A stretch of 64,000 nucleotides of DNA from Caldilineaceae bacterium. Its GTDB lineage: Bacteria; Chloroflexota; Anaerolineae; Caldilineales; Caldilineaceae. Below the pieces are notes generated by a model. It ran no database searches, was not told the DNA's origin, and was given only the letters and a program-made list of their open reading frames with translations. The DNA lies in contig JALSIX010000006.1 of assembly GCA_026989655.1 (NCBI GenBank), forward strand, positions 48,629 through 112,628. The letters run 5' to 3'. Below, one piece after another: positions 1 through 8,319 of this stretch (its first letter is position 1; the number at the start of each line of letters is the position of its first letter). The position numbers were made by a program, and so were the translations under genes.

Positions 1-1
1 C

Positions 2-502
2 ACCGAGATGAGCACCCAGGAGGCCCAGCACCACCTGGACCAGTACTTCCGCATGTATCCACGGGTACGACAGTACATCCAGGAGACCATCCACCAGGCC
101 CGAGAGCAGGGCTATGTCCAGACCCTGCTGGGGCGCAAGCGTTACTTCCCGGAGCTCAAAGATCCCAGGCTTCCCCACAGCCAGCGCCAGGCGCTGGAGC
201 GGGCGGCCATCAACGCGCCCATCCAGGGCACGGCCGCGGACATCATCAAGCTGGCCATGGTGCGGCTGCACCGTCGCCTGCAGGAGGCCGGCCATCGGGC
301 CCGGATGATCCTCCAGGTCCACGACGAGCTGCTTCTGGAACTTCCCCAGGAGGAACGGGACACCGTGCCGCATCTGGTCCGGGAGACCATGGAATCGGCC
401 TACCCGCTCTCCGTTCCCCTGAAGGTGGACGCGGCGGTGGGGCCCAACTGGCTGGACATGGAGCCCATCCCGGAGCCCCGCGAGACAAGGCCCCGGCCCT
501 GA
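2..502 (+). CDS. polA: DNA polymerase I, C-terminal part (5' end outside window)
   Basis: This is the last 166 or so residues of the polymerase domain of family A DNA polymerase I, which fills gaps in repair and replaces Okazaki primers. The frame is open to the window edge, so the gene starts upstream. Visible family landmarks are the finger/palm segment with GYVQTLLGRKRY, the INAPIQGTAADIIK segment and palm motif C as QVHDELLLE, whose Asp-Glu pair helps bind the catalytic metals. The end (VGPNWLDME) matches the normal C-terminus of the family, followed by a short Pro/Arg-rich tail. argS follows on the same strand after 95 bases. The exonuclease domains cannot be judged here. Confidence 0.95.
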   Translation, partial: TEMSTQEAQHHLDQYFRMYPRVRQYIQETIHQAREQGYVQTLLGRKRYFPELKDPRLPHSQRQALERAAINAPIQGTAADIIKLAMVRLHRRLQEAGHRARMILQVHDELLLELPQEERDTVPHLVRETMESAYPLSVPLKVDAAVGPNWLDMEPIPEPRETRPRP

Positions 503-597
503 GCGCGGTTCGGCGAACCCCGGTCGCCCGGGTTCCCAGATATCTGCATTCCGGTCGGCGTTCGCATCGACATTCCAGAACCACTGGGTGTTCTTCC

Positions 598-2301
598 ATG
601 CTCCGTGACACATTGCAACAGGTCCTGATCCAGGCCGTGGAGGCCGCCCAGGCAGACGGGAGCCTGCCGCGGGTCTCCATCCGCGCACCGGAGGTCCAGC
701 GCCCTCGCCAGCCGGACCACGGCGACTACGCCACCAACGTGGCCATGGTCCTGGCCTCCGCGGTGAAGCGGGAGACCGGCCAGCGGGCCAATCCCCGGCA
801 GATCGCCCAGGCCATCGTGTCCCACATCCCCCCAAACGGCCTCATCGGCCAGGTGGAGGTCGCGGGGCCCGGCTTCATCAACCTGCGCCTGGCCCCGGAG
901 TGGCTCCAACGCCAGGTGTTGGCCATTGTCCAGGCGGGGGACCGCTTCGGGAACATCGATCGGGGGCAGGGCCAGCGCTGGCAGGTGGAGTTCGTCAGCG
1001 CGAACCCCACCGGCCCCCTCCACTTCGGCGGCGCCCGGAACGCGGTCCTGGGCGACTCCTTGAGCAACGTCCTGGAGGCCGCGGGCTACCAGGTCCAGCG
1101 AGAGTTCTACGTCAACGACGCGGGCACCCAGTTCCAGCTCTTCGTGGAGACCCTCTACGCCCGGTATCTCCAGCTCCTGGGGCAAGAGGCCCCCCTGCCG
1201 GAGGAGGGATACCAGGGCCAGTACATGGTGGAGTACGCCCGCCGGGTCCGGGAGCAGGAAGGGGATCGGCTGGCCCAACTTCCCCGGGAGGAGGCCCTCC
1301 GGGCCCTGTGGCCCCTGGCCCGGGCCATCGTGCTCCAGGATCTGGAGGAGGAGCTGGCCCTCATCCAGGTCCACTTCGACAACTGGTTCAGCGAGCAGAG
1401 CCTGTACGACGAAGGGCTGGTGGACCAGGTGCTGGAGATCCTCCGCCAGCGGGGGGACATCGTGGAGCGGGACGGGGCCCTCTGGTTTCGGGCCAGCAAA
1501 TACCCCGGCAACGAGAAGGACGAGGTGGTGGTCCGCTCCAACGGCATGCCCACCTACTTCGCCAGCGACATCGCCTACCACTACGACAAGTTCTGTCGAC
1601 GCCGGTTCGACGTGGTGGTGGACGTCTGGTCCGTGGACCACCAGGGGCACGTGCCCCGGATGCACGCGGTCATGCGGGCCCTGGGCCTGGAGCCCGATCG
1701 CCTGATCATCCTCCTCTACAACCTGGTGAAACTGGTCCGGGGGGGGCAGGAGGTGAAGATGAGCAAACGGGCCGGGGAGTTCGTCACCCTTCGGGAGGTG
1801 GTGGCCGAGGTCGGGCCCGACGCGGTGCGCTTCATGCTCCTCACCCGCAGCCCAGAGGCCGGCATCGAGTTCGACCTGGCCCTGGCCGTGGCCCAGAGCA
1901 ACGAGAACCCGGTCTTCTACGTCCAGTACAGCCACGCCCGGATCTGCTCCATCCTGGCCAAGGCCCGGGCGGCCGGCTTTGCCGTGGACGAGGAGCCCGG
2001 GCCAGAGGTCCAGGCGGACCTCCAACGGCTCACCCACCCCGCGGAGCTGGACCTGATCCGCAAGATGTTGGAGCTGGAAGAGCAGATCGACCTGGCAGTG
2101 GAGAAGCGGTCTCCCCATAACCTGCCCCACTATGCCATGGAGCTGGCCCGGGTCTTCAACCTCTTCTACCGAGACTGCCGGGTGGTGGACCCCGCGGAAC
2201 CGGAGCGGTCCCGGGCCCGTCTGCTCCTGTGCCGGGCCGCCCAGGTGGCCCTTTCCCGGGTGTTGGGGCTGATGGGCATGAGTGCCCCGGAGAGCATGTG
2301 A
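598..2301 (+). CDS. argS: Arginine-tRNA ligase
   Basis: Class I aminoacyl-tRNA synthetase that charges tRNA-Arg with arginine using ATP, in the cytoplasm. At 567 residues it has the family's usual length. The N-terminal Add-1-like domain is followed by the Rossmann core; the segment VSANPTGPLHFGGARN holds the HIGH-equivalent at residues 142-145, here HFGG, so the last histidine is glycine. The second ATP motif is intact as KMSKR near residue 387, followed by the helical anticodon-binding domain with the typical FYVQYSHARI segment. The ATG at 598 places the family N-terminus correctly. The coding end lies just ahead of serA on the same strand. Confidence 0.95.
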   Translation: MLRDTLQQVLIQAVEAAQADGSLPRVSIRAPEVQRPRQPDHGDYATNVAMVLASAVKRETGQRANPRQIAQAIVSHIPPNGLIGQVEVAGPGFINLRLAPEWLQRQVLAIVQAGDRFGNIDRGQGQRWQVEFVSANPTGPLHFGGARNAVLGDSLSNVLEAAGYQVQREFYVNDAGTQFQLFVETLYARYLQLLGQEAPLPEEGYQGQYMVEYARRVREQEGDRLAQLPREEALRALWPLARAIVLQDLEEELALIQVHFDNWFSEQSLYDEGLVDQVLEILRQRGDIVERDGALWFRASKYPGNEKDEVVVRSNGMPTYFASDIAYHYDKFCRRRFDVVVDVWSVDHQGHVPRMHAVMRALGLEPDRLIILLYNLVKLVRGGQEVKMSKRAGEFVTLREVVAEVGPDAVRFMLLTRSPEAGIEFDLALAVAQSNENPVFYVQYSHARICSILAKARAAGFAVDEEPGPEVQADLQRLTHPAELDLIRKMLELEEQIDLAVEKRSPHNLPHYAMELARVFNLFYRDCRVVDPAEPERSRARLLLCRAAQVALSRVLGLMGMSAPESM

Positions 2302-2326
2302 GACCCAGCGCCGGATCGTCCACACC

Positions 2327-3988
2327 ATGGACCCTGCCATGAGCGAATCGGTTGCGGAACCCACGCTCCATCTGTTGGAGGCCCAGGACCCTCCCCTGGG
2401 CCCCTTCCGGATCCTGGTGGCCGATGCCCTGGCCCAGGGTGGCCTGCGGCCTCTCCTGGAGGCCCCGGACGTGGTGGTGGATCTCCGGCCGGAGATCGGC
2501 ACGGAGGAGCTGGTCCAGGCCATTCCTCGGTACCATGCCCTGCTGGTGCGGAGCCGGGTCCAGGTCACCGCGGAGGTCATCCAGGCCGGACGGCAGCTCC
2601 AGGTCATCGGCCGGGCCGGCGTGGGCGTGGACAACATCGACGTGGACGCGGCCACCCAGGCCGGCATCATCGTGGTCAACGCGCCCACGGCCAACGTGGT
2701 GGCCGCCGCGGAGCACACCATCGCCCTGCTCCTGGCCCTGGCCCGGAACATCCCCCAGGCGGATCGCCATGTCCGTGGGGGGCAGTGGCAGCGCAGCCGC
2801 TTCGTGGGCACCGAGGTCCGGGACAAGACCCTGGGCCTGGTGGGGCTGGGGCGTATTGCCCAGTTGGTCGCGGAGCGGGCCCAATGTCTGGGCATGCGGG
2901 TCCTCGCCCACGATCCCTACGTGCGCCGGGAGCTCGCGGCCCAACGGGGCGTGGAGCTGTTGCCCCTGGAGCGGCTGTTGCCCCAGACGGACTTCCTCTC
3001 CGTCCATGTGCCCCTCAACGAGAGCACCCGGGGGCTCATCGGCCGAGACGAACTGGCCCGGTTGAAGCCCGGTGCCCGGGTGCTGAACGTGGCCCGGGGC
3101 GGTGTGGTGGACGAGGAGGCCCTGGTGGAGGCCCTGGCCAGCGGCCATGTGGCCGGCGCGGCCCTGGACGTCTTCCAGCAGGAACCCCTGCCCGCGGACC
3201 ATCCCCTCCTGGCCTTTCCCCAGGTCATCGTCACGCCCCACCTGGGAGGGAGCACGGTAGAGGCCCAGGAGAAGGTGGCCGAGGACGTGGCGCTCCAGGT
3301 ATTGGACGTGCTCCACGGCCGCCCAGCCCGCTACGCGGTGAACGCGCCGATCCTGCCGCCCAAGAGCCTGGAGGCCCTGGTCCCCTTCATCGACCTGGCC
3401 GAGCGGATGGGGCGCTTTCTGCACCAACTGGATGGCCAGAGCATCGAGCGGCTGGAGATCACTGTGCACGGCCCCATCGCGGTGCACGAGCTGGACTACA
3501 TCAAGGCCGCGGCCATCAAGGGGCTCCTGGCCGACGTGGTGGATGTGCGGGTCAACCTGGTGAACGCGGTGCTGTTGGCCCATCAGCGGGACATCCACAT
3601 CATGGAACGCCGCCAGCGCCATCACCACGAGCGCTACGAGAACATGCTCACCCTGCGCATCTACGGCCGCGAGCGGGTGCGGACGGTCCGGGGCTCCATC
3701 CTCCGGGGGGTGCCCTCTATCGTGGCCATCGACGATCTCTGGGTGGATTTCCCCGCGGAGGGCCACCTTCTGCTCACCTCTCACCAGGATCGTCCCGGCA
3801 TCATCGGTCGGGTGGGCACCATCCTGGGCGAGAACGACATCAACATCAGCTTCATGCACGTGGGGCGCCAGGCGCCCCGCGGCGAGGCCATCATGGTTCT
3901 GGGCACGGACGAGCCCGTGCCCGAGCCCGTGCAGCAGCGGTTGCGGGAACATGCGGACATCCACTGGCTCAAGACGGCGACGCTCTGA
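2327..3988 (+). CDS. serA: D-3-phosphoglycerate dehydrogenase
   Basis: First enzyme of serine synthesis: oxidises 3-phosphoglycerate to 3-phosphohydroxypyruvate with NAD+. About 553 residues, the long SerA form: substrate-binding halves around a Rossmann domain (GLGRIA near residue 173), the catalytic Arg segment VARGGVVDEE, the His segment TPHLGGSTVEAQ, then an intervening regulatory domain and a C-terminal ACT domain (HQDRPGIIGRVGTIL) that usually binds serine for feedback control. The start is uncertain: ATGs lie at 2327 and 2339 and neither has a convincing Shine-Dalgarno sequence. A GTG at 2282 would overlap argS and is less likely. The SH3 protein gene follows after 16 bases. Confidence 0.93.
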   Translation: MDPAMSESVAEPTLHLLEAQDPPLGPFRILVADALAQGGLRPLLEAPDVVVDLRPEIGTEELVQAIPRYHALLVRSRVQVTAEVIQAGRQLQVIGRAGVGVDNIDVDAATQAGIIVVNAPTANVVAAAEHTIALLLALARNIPQADRHVRGGQWQRSRFVGTEVRDKTLGLVGLGRIAQLVAERAQCLGMRVLAHDPYVRRELAAQRGVELLPLERLLPQTDFLSVHVPLNESTRGLIGRDELARLKPGARVLNVARGGVVDEEALVEALASGHVAGAALDVFQQEPLPADHPLLAFPQVIVTPHLGGSTVEAQEKVAEDVALQVLDVLHGRPARYAVNAPILPPKSLEALVPFIDLAERMGRFLHQLDGQSIERLEITVHGPIAVHELDYIKAAAIKGLLADVVDVRVNLVNAVLLAHQRDIHIMERRQRHHHERYENMLTLRIYGRERVRTVRGSILRGVPSIVAIDDLWVDFPAEGHLLLTSHQDRPGIIGRVGTILGENDINISFMHVGRQAPRGEAIMVLGTDEPVPEPVQQRLREHADIHWLKTATL

Positions 3989-4004
3989 TCCTCCGGGGGA
4001 AACC

Positions 4005-4787
4005 ATGCACCGATCTGAGTCGACCCGGCCCACCCCATGGGATCCGGCCACCGGATCCGCCCGGCGGCTGCTCTACGCGCTGCTGGGCGCGCTGTTGGTC
4101 CTGGCCGGCCCGGCCCTGGCCTGCGGCAGCTTCCAGCCCCGGCCGACACCCACGCCCACCTTCCCGGCCCCGGCCTCGGTCCCGGAGCAGCCCCAGGCTC
4201 CGGCGGTAGCGGTGGATTTCCCCACCCCCACACCGGAGCCCACGCCCACCTTCACCCCCACCCCCCTCCCGGGCACTGCGCTGGTCATCGGGCAACCGGC
4301 CCGAGTGGTCGCGCCGGGGGGGCTGAACATCCGAGAGACCCCCGGCACCGGCGGGCCCATCGTCACGCGCCTGGGCTTCGGTCAACGGGTCACCGTGTTG
4401 GATGGACCGGTCTCCGCGGACGGCTTCGTGTGGTGGAAGGTGGACGACGGGGTGGGGAACGTGGGCTGGGTGGCCCAAGGCGACGGTGTGGACGAGTGGC
4501 TCACCCCGAAGGTGGGCGAACCCCAGCCGGCGAGCCGGGCTCCCCGGATCGGGGATCGGGTCCGGGTCACCATGGACCCAGGCGCGCAGCTCACGGTCCG
4601 GGCCCTGCCGGGCCTGGGCTCCCCGGTGGTCACCCGGGTGGATCCGGGCACCGAGTTCACGGTGATCGGGGGGCCCCAGGCCGCGGACGGGTACATGTGG
4701 TACCAGATCCGTTCGGACGATGGCCAGATCGAGGGCTGGGCCGCGGACGGCACCGAGGACGCCCGCTGGCTGAGCCCCCTGGAATGA
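4005..4787 (+). CDS. Exported protein with two bacterial SH3 domains
   Basis: A 260-residue protein of unknown exact role. The N-terminus has a basic stretch and a hydrophobic segment ending in ALAC, which could be a signal peptide with a weak lipobox (the -3 and -2 residues are not ideal). A Pro/Thr-rich linker (repeated PTPTP-type units) follows, as often seen in Chloroflexota surface proteins. Two SH3_3-type domains come next: one around residues 90-150 (GLNIRETPG...GWVAQ) and one around 185-250 (QLTVRALPG...GWAADG). Such domains commonly bind peptidoglycan or other surface polymers. ATG 4005 was chosen for the GGGGGA ribosome site just upstream. The nucleotidyltransferase gene starts 13 bases after its stop. 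Confidence 0.8.
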   Translation: MHRSESTRPTPWDPATGSARRLLYALLGALLVLAGPALACGSFQPRPTPTPTFPAPASVPEQPQAPAVAVDFPTPTPEPTPTFTPTPLPGTALVIGQPARVVAPGGLNIRETPGTGGPIVTRLGFGQRVTVLDGPVSADGFVWWKVDDGVGNVGWVAQGDGVDEWLTPKVGEPQPASRAPRIGDRVRVTMDPGAQLTVRALPGLGSPVVTRVDPGTEFTVIGGPQAADGYMWYQIRSDDGQIEGWAADGTEDARWLSPLE

Positions 4788-4800
4788 GAGGGGGCTCCTG

Positions 4801-5631
4801 GTGGAGGAACGGTTCGACGCCTTCGTGGTGGCCGGCTACAATCCCGATAGCCCCGATCCCCTGGCCCAGGCCACCGGCGTTTCCCACAAGGCCCTGTTGC
4901 CCATCGGGGGCGCGCCCATGATCTGGCATGTGGTCCGGGCCTTGGAGGAGAGCGGTCGGATCCGGGAGATCGTGGTGGTGGGGCTGGAGGATGCGGAGGC
5001 CGCGGCCATCGACTTCGGGCGCCCGGTCCATGTGGTTCCCAATCGCCGTTCGCTGATCGAGAACCAGTACGCAGGGCTGTGCCGGCTGCGGGAGCTGGAT
5101 CCCGCGGACCGGGTGGTCCTGGCCCTCTCCGGCGACGTGCCCCTGCTCACCGGGGAGATCGTGGCCCACTTCCTCGACCGATGCCGTCCCTTCGACAAGG
5201 GGCTCTACTGGGGCATCGTGGAGCGGCGAACGGTGGAGGCGGTCTTCCCCCACAGCCAGCGCTCCTACATCAAGCTCCGGGACGGCCACTTCTGCAACGG
5301 GGACATCTACTGTGGATGGCTCTCCGTGGGCTTCCAGATCCAGGAGGCGGGCCGCTACATCCTGGCCCATCGGAAGAACCAGCTACGCCAGCTCTGGCTC
5401 CTGGGACCCTGGGTGCTCCTGCGCTATCTCTTCCGCCGCCTCTCCACCACCGATCTGATCGCCGTGGCCGAGCGGGTGTTGGGCGTCCAGGGCATGCCCA
5501 TCATCCTTCCCTACGCGGAGGCTGCCATGGACGTGGACAGGCCCCGGCACCTGGAGCTGGTGCATCGGTACCTGGAGACCCATCCCGAGCATCCCATCCA
5601 CCACCGCGCGCTCTCTCCCCAGCAGCCATGA
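4801..5631 (+). CDS. MobA-like nucleotidyltransferase family protein
   Basis: A 276-residue protein with an N-terminal glycosyltransferase-A/NTP-transferase fold: VVAGYN near the start in place of the usual glycine-rich loop, HKALLPIGGAPMIWHVV as the base/sugar-binding segment, and ALSGDVPLLT as the metal-binding Asp segment. This family transfers nucleotidyl groups to sugars, lipids or molybdopterin; the substrate here cannot be read from sequence. The C-terminal part carries a hydrophobic stretch (LWLLGPWVLLRYLF) that may touch the membrane. The start is GTG with GGGGG a few bases upstream. Its stop overlaps the ATG of the PAP2 gene by four bases, so the two are probably translated together and may act in lipid or polyprenol-phosphate metabolism (inference). 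Confidence 0.8.
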   Translation: MEERFDAFVVAGYNPDSPDPLAQATGVSHKALLPIGGAPMIWHVVRALEESGRIREIVVVGLEDAEAAAIDFGRPVHVVPNRRSLIENQYAGLCRLRELDPADRVVLALSGDVPLLTGEIVAHFLDRCRPFDKGLYWGIVERRTVEAVFPHSQRSYIKLRDGHFCNGDIYCGWLSVGFQIQEAGRYILAHRKNQLRQLWLLGPWVLLRYLFRRLSTTDLIAVAERVLGVQGMPIILPYAEAAMDVDRPRHLELVHRYLETHPEHPIHHRALSPQQP

Positions 5632-6233
5632 TCTCCGGCCTCTGGGCCTGGCTGGACCGCTGGGACCATCGCCTTTCCCGGCGGATTGCCGAGGGCCTCT
5701 GTGCTTCCCAGGGCGGCCGTCGCTGGCCTCGGCTTCTGGCCCATGTGGGCGCACATCTGGGAGACAGCCTCCTGTGGTGGGCGCTCCTGGCCTGGCTGTG
5801 GCGGCGCTCCTCCACCTCCCACCAGCGTCGCCGGGTGATGGGCTGGGGGGTGGCCCTGGTGGGGGCTTGGGTGGGGGTCCTGGCCCTCAAACCCTGGATC
5901 CGACGCGCCCGGCCAGGACGGGCGCGCTTTCTCTACGGCCCGGGCGCGGACGTGTACAGCTTCCCCAGCGGCCATGGAGCTCGGGCCGGGGTGATCGGGG
6001 TCTGGCTGTCCCAGTTCCTGCCCGGGGGCCGGTGGTTCGGCCTGGGGTTGGCCCTGTGGATCGGGTGGAGCCGGGTGGCCCTGGGCATCCACTATCTGGG
6101 CGATGTGGTGGGGGGGCTGCTGTTGGGGGTGGTCATCGGTCGCTGGACTCGGAGACGTTGGGGGGGCTCTTCCGGGACCGAGACCGCCCCGAGCTCTCGG
6201 CCGAGCCCCGATCCAGCACCAGGCGATCCGTGA
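5628..6233 (+). CDS. PAP2-family membrane phosphatase
   Basis: A 201-residue integral membrane phosphatase of the PAP2 superfamily, which removes phosphate from lipid phosphates such as phosphatidic acid or undecaprenyl pyrophosphate. All three signature motifs are present: KPWIRRARP (K-x6-RP), FPSGH and SRVALGIHYLGD (S-R-x5-H-x3-D). Hydrophobic helices surround them. The ATG at 5628 lies in an ATGA overlap with the upstream nucleotidyltransferase, which fixes the start. The last 101 bases overlap, on the opposite strand, the 3' end of the Xer-like recombinase gene, an unusually long antisense overlap. Exact lipid substrate is unknown. Confidence 0.9.
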   Translation: MISGLWAWLDRWDHRLSRRIAEGLCASQGGRRWPRLLAHVGAHLGDSLLWWALLAWLWRRSSTSHQRRRVMGWGVALVGAWVGVLALKPWIRRARPGRARFLYGPGADVYSFPSGHGARAGVIGVWLSQFLPGGRWFGLGLALWIGWSRVALGIHYLGDVVGGLLLGVVIGRWTRRRWGGSSGTETAPSSRPSPDPAPGDP

Positions 6234-7131
6234 GGACCTCCATGTAGAACCCGTCGGGGAGGTGCTCCAGGTTCCGATAGCCGGGCACACTGGTGGTGTT
6301 CGAGTTGCCCAGCCGTCTCTGGACCACCGCCAGGTCCACGCCGGCCTGGAGCATGTGCACCGCGAAGCTGTTGCGCAGGGTCTGGGGCCCCACGGCCTTT
6401 TCGATGCCTGCCTTCTGGACATGGTGGCGGATCCGGCTCCAGAGGCCCTGCCGGGTCATCCGCTGGCCTCGGCTGTTCAGGAAGAGGGCCTTCTGACAGG
6501 GCTCCCGGAGCAGGGCAGGCCGCCCCTGTTCCAGGTAGGCCCGGAGCGCGGCCACCGCGGCCGGCGACAGGGGCACCCGGCGCCGCCGCACCTCCTTGCC
6601 ACAGGTCACCGTCCTCTTTTCCAGGTCCACGTCGTCCACGTTCAGCGCCAGGAGCTCGCTGGCCCGCATCCCGGTGGCGTAGAGGGTCTCCAGGATGGCC
6701 CGATCCCGGACGCCAATGGGGGACGAGCGGTCGGGGGCGGCCAGCAGTCGGTGGACCTCCTCCACGGTGAGCACGGAGTGGGTCTCCCGGGCCGGGCTGG
6801 GAATGCGGACAGACTGGGTGGGATCTGTCTCCATCGCGCCCTGGGAGACCAGGTAGTCGAAGAAGCCCCGGAGGGTGGCCAGCTTGCGGTTCAGGGAGGC
6901 GGGGGACAGGCCGCCCCTCCGGAGGTGCTCCAGGTAGCTCCAGATGTGACGGGCTTCGATCTCGTCCCAGTGGGCGGGAAGGCGGAGCCTGCCCATGGCC
7001 TGGGGCAACAGCCGGAGGAACTGGTGCAGATCCGTCCGGTACGCGTCCACGGTGTTGGGGGAGCGGCCGCGACGTTCGCTGAGCTCGGCCAGGAACTGCT
7101 CGATCCACTGCTGAAATGTCGCCCTTGACAT
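6133..7131 (-). CDS. Tyrosine recombinase of XerC/XerD type with altered catalytic residues
   Basis: A 332-residue phage-integrase-family protein: N-terminal SAM-like DNA-binding domain (residues 1-105) and C-terminal catalytic domain. The fold and spacing match XerC/XerD, with Arg156 (TGMRASELL), the beta-hairpin Lys (CGKEVRRRRVPL), Arg253 and the nucleophile Tyr285. Two usual histidines are replaced: the HxxR histidine is Gln250 (PQTLRNS) and the LGH histidine is Asn276 (LGNS). Xer proteins resolve chromosome dimers at dif; whether this one cuts DNA is open. There is a 45-residue charged tail after Tyr285, and its coding region overlaps the PAP2 gene. No att-like repeats or phage genes flank it. 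Confidence 0.85.
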   Translation of the reverse strand: MSRATFQQWIEQFLAELSERRGRSPNTVDAYRTDLHQFLRLLPQAMGRLRLPAHWDEIEARHIWSYLEHLRRGGLSPASLNRKLATLRGFFDYLVSQGAMETDPTQSVRIPSPARETHSVLTVEEVHRLLAAPDRSSPIGVRDRAILETLYATGMRASELLALNVDDVDLEKRTVTCGKEVRRRRVPLSPAAVAALRAYLEQGRPALLREPCQKALFLNSRGQRMTRQGLWSRIRHHVQKAGIEKAVGPQTLRNSFAVHMLQAGVDLAVVQRRLGNSNTTSVPGYRNLEHLPDGFYMEVLTDRLVLDRGSAESSGRSRSRKSPPNVSESSDR

Positions 7132-7150
7132 GGTGTGATACCGGATCTCC

Positions 7151-8107
7151 TCATTGACGCGGCGACGGGGTGAGCTCCAGCGGAAACGTCAAGCGCTCCC
7201 AGGCTCGTTCACCTCCGCGCGCATCCCCGTAGGGGTCCCGTTGGCGGCTGCGTTCCTGGAGTTCCGCCAAGGATGTCAGGCGTCGAAGCCGGATATCGAG
7301 CCGATGGGCTTCGACCCTCAGCAGAACCCATCCCAGAGGGTATTGGATACAGGAGGGGATGACCACGAACAGCCGCTCGTGGCCGCCCAGGGCCACACGT
7401 TGCACGTCGTACAGGTGGGCGTGGGCCTGGAAGACGGCCACCACCTGGGGATGGCGTTCCATCAGGCCCAACAGGGTATCCGCGTTCTGGATCCGGTAGT
7501 ATTCCCGCCAGGGCACGGCCACCGTCCAGGGCTGGAGAAGCTGATGGGTGAAGAGGATCGCGGGCTTCCCCGGGGCGGCCTCCAGCTCGGCCTCCACCCG
7601 AGCCAACTCCTCCGGGGCCACCCACCCGAACACCGGATCCCCGGGCAGGGCCTCTTGGATCTGGTCCGGCGAATAGCCCTGGGTGTGGACCAGGATCAGC
7701 CGGGCCTGGGGGAGGTCCAGGGTGGTGCCTTGGCGGTGGTCCAGACCCAGCATCCGCTCGCAGGAGGTGTAGTCCCCGCTGCCGTAGGGGCAGTCGTGGT
7801 TGCCCGGAAGCCCCTGGTAGGCCATCCCAGCCCCCTGCAAGGTCTCGTGGACCCGTCTCAGGGACCCGTGGAAGTCTGGGTCCGGCATCTGGAACACTCC
7901 GCCGCCGCAGGTGTAGTCCCCCAGATGGAGCACCAGATCGGGCCTTTCCTCGCGCAGCTCCTGTTCCAGGGCATCCAGGATCCGGTCGGACCAGGGTTGA
8001 AGCTGTTCGCCGAAGGGTCCAAAGGCCTGGGAGGCTCCGAACCAGGCATGGGTATCCCCGCACAGGGCGATGGATGTGGACGATACCGGGTGGTGGCGAG
8101 AGGCCAT
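7151..8107 (-). CDS. Calcineurin-like metallophosphoesterase
   Basis: A 318-residue predicted phosphoesterase with the dinuclear-metal motifs in order: GDTH near residue 18, HLGDYTCGG near 60, GNHD near 103, a lone His in FTHQ near 190 and AHAH near 228 (family consensus GHxH). The substrate may be a phosphodiester, nucleotide or phosphoprotein; nothing in the sequence decides. There is no signal peptide, so it is probably cytoplasmic. A weak AAGGAT ribosome site precedes the ATG at 8107. Its stop lies 19 bases upstream of the recombinase start on the same strand, so the two could share a transcript. Confidence 0.88.
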   Translation of the reverse strand: MASRHHPVSSTSIALCGDTHAWFGASQAFGPFGEQLQPWSDRILDALEQELREERPDLVLHLGDYTCGGGVFQMPDPDFHGSLRRVHETLQGAGMAYQGLPGNHDCPYGSGDYTSCERMLGLDHRQGTTLDLPQARLILVHTQGYSPDQIQEALPGDPVFGWVAPEELARVEAELEAAPGKPAILFTHQLLQPWTVAVPWREYYRIQNADTLLGLMERHPQVVAVFQAHAHLYDVQRVALGGHERLFVVIPSCIQYPLGWVLLRVEAHRLDIRLRRLTSLAELQERSRQRDPYGDARGGERAWERLTFPLELTPSPRQ

Positions 8108-8319
8108 CTTCTGCCATCCTTTTTCCTGGGTTTTGGTTCGAGCAGACTCGGAGGACAGCCACGTAGGGAGGGGCTCCTTTCGGGGTGGGGGCCTCTCCTC
8201 CGCTTCCCGGGCACGTGGCGCCTGTCCAACGATGGGGGACCCTGGGCGTTCCGGGCGTTCCCGGGATCATGTCCTCGATTTGGTCTTCATTCTATGCGGA
8301 TGTCCTGCCCCAAGGAGTT

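Noticed and set aside
400..2895. Very long minus-strand open frame (831 codons) opposite argS and serA
   Set aside because: GC-rich third positions keep opposite frames open; the translation is Arg/Ser/Gly-rich with no family pattern while the plus strand encodes clear ArgS and SerA.
6133..7131. Integrated phage or genomic island marked by the recombinase
   Set aside because: No phage genes, tRNA-end repeats or change of base composition surround it; flanking genes are housekeeping.
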